Assembly: GCA_028292305.1 (NCBI GenBank) | Contig: JAQGMQ010000498.1 | Location: 1 to 7,892, forward strand | Direction: 5' to 3' | DNA length: 7,892 nt | DNA from: Rhodoferax sp. | Lineage (GTDB): Bacteria; Pseudomonadota; Gammaproteobacteria; Burkholderiales; Burkholderiaceae_C | Part shown: positions 6,201 through 7,892 of the stretch, piece after piece | Numbering within the stretch: the first letter of the stretch is position 1 | How the letters are laid out: each line of letters starts with the position of its first letter | Program-made: the position numbers and the translations under genes | Notes under the pieces: model-generated | What the model was told of the DNA's origin: nothing | What the model saw: the letters and a program-made list of their open reading frames with translations, nothing else | Database searches by the model: none

Positions 6201-7094
6201 GTCGTAGCGGGCGTCGGCCTGGCGGTCGGGCGCGTCGCGTGCGGCCCAGTAGCCGGCCACCAGCCCGGGCGCGGCGATGGCCCAGAGACCGACCGACAGC
6301 GGCCACCACGGGCTGTACCAGCGTTCCCAGCCGGCCGGGTCGACCAGCTGGCGGCTGTGCTGCAACAGGTGCGGCGCCACGATGACCAGGCCGACCAGGC
6401 AACAGGCGAACATGAATTCGGTGTGGATCGCCACCCAGGCCCGCAGGTAAGTGACGACGGCGATGCCCGTGTCGCGCGAGCCCGAAGGCGTGAGGTAGCG
6501 CCCGTTGCGCCGCAGCCATTCGAGCACCGAGGCCCCGCTGTCGGCCAGCATCTTCTGCGCGCCGCGCAGGCCATAAGCGGCGACCAGCCGGCCGAACATG
6601 CCGCCGGTGTAGCCGCCGCCCGACACGGTCGAAAGATAGTCGATGCGGCCCAGCAGGCCATCGCCGGCGAGCGTCGGGCCTGCGGGTGGCGCAGTTGCGT
6701 CGGCGCCATTGCCAGGCGCCGACGTGGCGGCCGGCGCCGGCCGGTCCTGTGCCAGGCCGCGCAACAGGCCCAAGGCGAACGTGGCACTGCGCACACCGCC
6801 GCCCGACAGCGCCAGGCCCACACGGGGTAGATCGAGTTCGGGCGACGTGGCGGCTGCTGCGGCAGCGCCTTCCTTGGCCCGATCCACGGCGCGATCTGCG
6901 GCGCGATCTGCGGCGCGGTCACCGGCGCGGTCACCGGCCCGATCTTCAGCCAGATCGCCAGCCAGGAAGTGCACACGGCGTGACCGCAGCGCAGCCTGCT
7001 CGGCCGCCGCGAGCGCCGACAACGCGTCGGCGAGTTCCGGGTGCGCATCGGCAAGCGGCGGCGCCGGTGCACTGGCAAGGGAGTCGAGAGACAT
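3225..7094 (-). CDS. Large membrane patatin-like phospholipase
   Basis: This 1289-aa protein (from ATG 7094) belongs to the patatin/PNPLA serine lipid acyl hydrolases. Order of parts: Ala-rich N-terminus; six xDRA repeats (50-73); first catalytic half with oxyanion loop SGGGVRSA (97-104) and nucleophile S158 in STVSGGGY; eight predicted membrane spans (about 222-243, 262-283, 313-330, 346-369, 388-403, 421-439, 464-487, 500-518); second catalytic half with D722 in FLSDGGHFENTG; a ninth span (about 939-961); a probably periplasmic region with eight cysteines; a Pro/Gly/Ala linker (1101-1148); and a small C-terminal alpha/beta-looking domain (1150-1278). The intact Ser/Asp dyad suggests acyl-ester hydrolysis at the inner membrane. 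The substrate is unknown. The start is uncertain: ATG 7094 has GGAG 9 nt upstream, while ATG 7109 and ATG 7187 are in-frame alternatives. It is far longer than ordinary bacterial patatins. No partner gene is evident nearby. Confidence 0.88.
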   Translation of the reverse strand: MSLDSLASAPAPPLADAHPELADALSALAAAEQAALRSRRVHFLAGDLAEDRAGDRAGDRAADRAADRAVDRAKEGAAAAAATSPELDLPRVGLALSGGGVRSATFALGLLRGLAQDRPAPAATSAPGNGADATAPPAGPTLAGDGLLGRIDYLSTVSGGGYTGGMFGRLVAAYGLRGAQKMLADSGASVLEWLRRNGRYLTPSGSRDTGIAVVTYLRAWVAIHTEFMFACCLVGLVIVAPHLLQHSRQLVDPAGWERWYSPWWPLSVGLWAIAAPGLVAGYWAARDAPDRQADARYDTAPSSVRQRPGWRDGLFMLTAAASAWVLWRLLEPGGTVDPVRYGLNWPTAGLLALVSLALGQLVVLAWLWCTGETYALSVARLRNWLTRALRVVLLASLALAAMGGLDRLSWWVLEEFLTGNQWLWGGVGVGSVLLLVLRSLMQPLQQIAAETTRQAQAWLPRLLNLGSLVGLATLVTAWLVVLQWFIFAPETFSGLRDVPAALRAGLLLLGWGVWMLLTAGNAQMANTSSLHSFYRGRLTRAYLAVGNPKRSIDKDHPHHADVTTVVEGDDTRLASYHPETSGGPIHLVNACLNQTRDDQSGLYNADRKGTAVTATWRGFEIGPEQFIGMRPDFDAGTLGRWVAVSGAAASPGAGAYTSRGLALLVYFLGVRLGHWMRAPRERASLRWLSRFAWRCLPKPLMLASEASATFFGVERPWWFLSDGGHFENTGVYTLVKRELDFIILSDASCDAAYEFGDLENLVRKARIDFGAEIDFYTHDEASRLFSMDPAVITVLSPEDMANNHSCRGVLLARIRYRERPGPAGADGQPGPAWRPEGTLLVVKPNLHDALDVDLLGYAQKHESFPHESTGDQSFDEAQWESYHRLGEDFGRALHDDWLAQLPGWRSPAQHNIRISARLSGIKGGDAPRTEPLWRRGARATAIGTTLGVGFSGTLLLSLWQVQDQLQRNRTDEQTETRQLFTDVSKGLQGVDGSCPQIPEHIVTQASMLFELRGSAAMRPLERSGLERLAGRITEECRKDVGAAPACPGAYQRMQSDLCTLVRKTPTEDTALNYWHPGTSPEEQARAGEKVWRTVAAYLPTLARLPGLPGLPGTPQAAAPAGSPANAPAGSPSDSPVAAVVAAASPTTWGATDLKLKACARPGGGSSTLYLQIYDEASRPAATALREALQAEAGNLVQVAPIENVVRSAELRQQRKAVPWPKPTFVLHDPGSGSCAAALARFVGTPWIEPQGDPDPVWVRGLPRRLQATPGVIELWLPPVSAATCPVCDR
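6876..6959 (-). repeat. 12-bp in-frame tandem repeat encoding xDRA units
   Basis: Six 12-bp units (6876-6947) and a decayed seventh (6948-6959) lie inside the patatin-like gene. On the plus strand units 2 and 3 are identical (GGCGCGATCTGC) and so are units 4 and 5 (GGCGCGGTCACC), which points to recent duplication. Each unit encodes four residues, [E/G/A/V]-D-R-A, giving a charged 24-residue stretch directly upstream of the catalytic domain. Unit loss or gain keeps the reading frame. Confidence 0.85.
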
Positions 7095-7103
7095 CGCGAC
7101 GGG

Positions 7104-7107
7104 CTCC
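7104..7107 (-). promoter_or_regulatory. Ribosome-binding site deciding the patatin-like start
   Basis: On the minus strand GGAG lies 9 nt before ATG 7094. The alternative ATG at 7187 is immediately preceded by GGGAGG with no spacer, and ATG 7109 has no clear site. Spacing therefore favours 7094, though only moderately. Confidence 0.4.
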
Positions 7108-7242
7108 ATGGCATGCCGCGCTCGCACCGCGCGAGCCGCGGCCAGATGTTTCTGGTCTTCGTTCAGCAGTGCGCATTGTTGCGCCATCCTCCCGCCCTGG
7201 CGCCACGGGCATCCACCCACATGTGTAGCAGGGTGCAACGGC

Positions 7243-7258
7243 GGCCCCGCGCCGGGCC
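7243..7258. terminator. GC hairpin after the flavoprotein gene
   Basis: GGCCC-CGCGCC-GGGCC gives a 5-bp all-GC stem with a 6-nt loop, 8 nt beyond the flavoprotein stop on the minus strand. There is no T-tract. It may reduce read-through into the patatin-like gene. The rest of the 172-bp gap (7095-7266) shows a CACATGTG palindrome (7218-7225) but no convincing promoter. Confidence 0.3.
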
Positions 7259-7266
7259 CTGTCGCG

Positions 7267-7892
7267 TCAACGGCCCAGGTGCGCCAGGGCGCCCTGCGCC
7301 GCCACCCGCCCGCTGGCCATGCAGGCTGTCAGCAGGTAGCCGCCGGTGGGCGCTTCCCAGTCCACCATCTCACCGGCACAGAACACGCCGGGCACCGCCT
7401 GCAGCATCAGCGCCGGCGTCATCGCCGCGAAGGCCACGCCACCGGCCGTGCTGATGGCCTCGTCGATGGGCCGCGGCGCGACCACGTAGATCGGCAGCGC
7501 CTTGATGGCCGCGGCCAGCGCCGCCGGGTCGTTCATCTGCTCCTTGGACAGCCGTTCGTAGAGGATGGCCAGCTTGATGCCATCCAGCCCGAGTCGACTC
7601 TTCAAATGGCTGGACAACGACCTCGATCCACGCGGGTGCGCCACGTCGGCCAGCACGCGTTCGGCGCTCTTGCCGGGCAACAGATCGAGCAGCAGGCTGG
7701 CGTGGCCGCGCGCCGCGATGTTGTCGCGCAGCAGCGCGGACGCGGCGTACACCAGGCTGCCTTCGATACCGGTCTGCGTGGCCACGAACTCGCCCTGGCG
7801 GTGGAAGGTTTCGCCTGTGGCGCCGATCACCGACAACGCCACCGTCTTGAACGGCTGGCCTGCAAAGCGGCTGGCGAAGAGCCCGCTCCAGC
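7267..7892 (-). CDS. BaiN/HI0933-like FAD-dependent flavoprotein (TIGR03862 type), 3' part
   Basis: These are the last 207 residues of a NAD(P)/FAD-dependent oxidoreductase; the gene begins beyond the right edge, so the start and the N-terminal FAD-binding Rossmann motif are not visible. The fragment begins WSGLFASRFAGQPFKTVALS. It then shows EFVATQTGIEGSLVYAAS, a LLPGKSAERVLADV segment, HPRGSRSLSSHLKSRLGLDG and APRPIDEAISTAGGVAF, and near the end the FAD-contacting segment GVFCAGEMVDWEAPTGGYLL followed by TACMASGRVAA. This order is characteristic of the HI0933/BaiN family and matches my memory of the TIGR03862 branch. Members are soluble flavoproteins with poorly known substrates. The stop is TGA (7269-7267), about 172 bp before the preferred start of the patatin-like gene. 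The family call is strong; the reaction is unknown. Confidence 0.9.
   Translation of the reverse strand, partial: WSGLFASRFAGQPFKTVALSVIGATGETFHRQGEFVATQTGIEGSLVYAASALLRDNIAARGHASLLLDLLPGKSAERVLADVAHPRGSRSLSSHLKSRLGLDGIKLAILYERLSKEQMNDPAALAAAIKALPIYVVAPRPIDEAISTAGGVAFAAMTPALMLQAVPGVFCAGEMVDWEAPTGGYLLTACMASGRVAAQGALAHLGR

Noticed and set aside
3216..6830. Open frame of 1204 codons on the plus strand across the patatin-like gene
   Set aside because: Low-complexity Q/R/A/H-rich translation with no domain. The opposite strand has patatin motifs, membrane spans with sensible topology and a ribosome-binding site.
6876..6959. Repeat array as a CRISPR
   Set aside because: The units are 12 bp, directly adjacent with no spacers, and in frame with the coding sequence.
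3225..7094. Patatin-like gene as a CBASS effector (CapV type)
   Set aside because: CapV proteins are small and soluble and sit beside a nucleotide cyclase. This protein is a 1289-aa membrane protein with no cyclase, ubiquitin-like or TIR gene in view.

Overview
The window is GC-rich throughout, and its protein sequences look like those of a betaproteobacterium of the Burkholderiales, most likely a Comamonadaceae-type organism. This placement rests on family resemblance and codon bias only; no rRNA or other marker gene is present. Nearly all of the window is coding and there is no gene-free stretch over 300 bp. I see no tRNA, rRNA, CRISPR array, insertion sequence, transposase, integrase or attachment site.

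Layout, left to right. (1) The 3' end of a GNAT N-acetyltransferase gene on + (to 379). (2) A complete periplasmic gamma-glutamyltransferase gene, ggt, on + (517-2241). (3) A short convergent gap (2242-2386) made almost entirely of consecutive hairpins. (4) A LexA/CI-type self-cleaving repressor with an N-terminal HTH on - (2387-3007), preceded by a good sigma70-like promoter whose spacer contains a perfect 10-bp palindrome. (5) A very large patatin-like phospholipase membrane protein on - (3225-7094, 1289 aa from the preferred start). (6) The 3' part of a BaiN/HI0933-like FAD flavoprotein gene on - (7267 to the right edge).

GGT, the acetyltransferase and the flavoprotein are ordinary housekeeping-type genes. 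The S24 regulator probably controls its own promoter and responds to RecA*/DNA damage or another self-cleavage trigger; its targets are not visible here. The three minus-strand genes are separated by 217 bp and about 172 bp, so a tight operon is not obvious.

The most unusual object is the patatin-like protein. Its nucleophile half and its aspartate half are separated by about 560 residues, including eight predicted membrane spans with an even, positive-inside topology that would bring both halves back to the cytoplasm. A ninth span then exports a cysteine-containing C-terminal domain. The same gene carries a 12-bp tandem repeat encoding six xDRA units just before the catalytic domain, and a Pro/Gly/Ala linker before the last domain. 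I found no partner gene (nucleotide cyclase, TIR, etc.) that would make this a recognised defence system, so its role is open.
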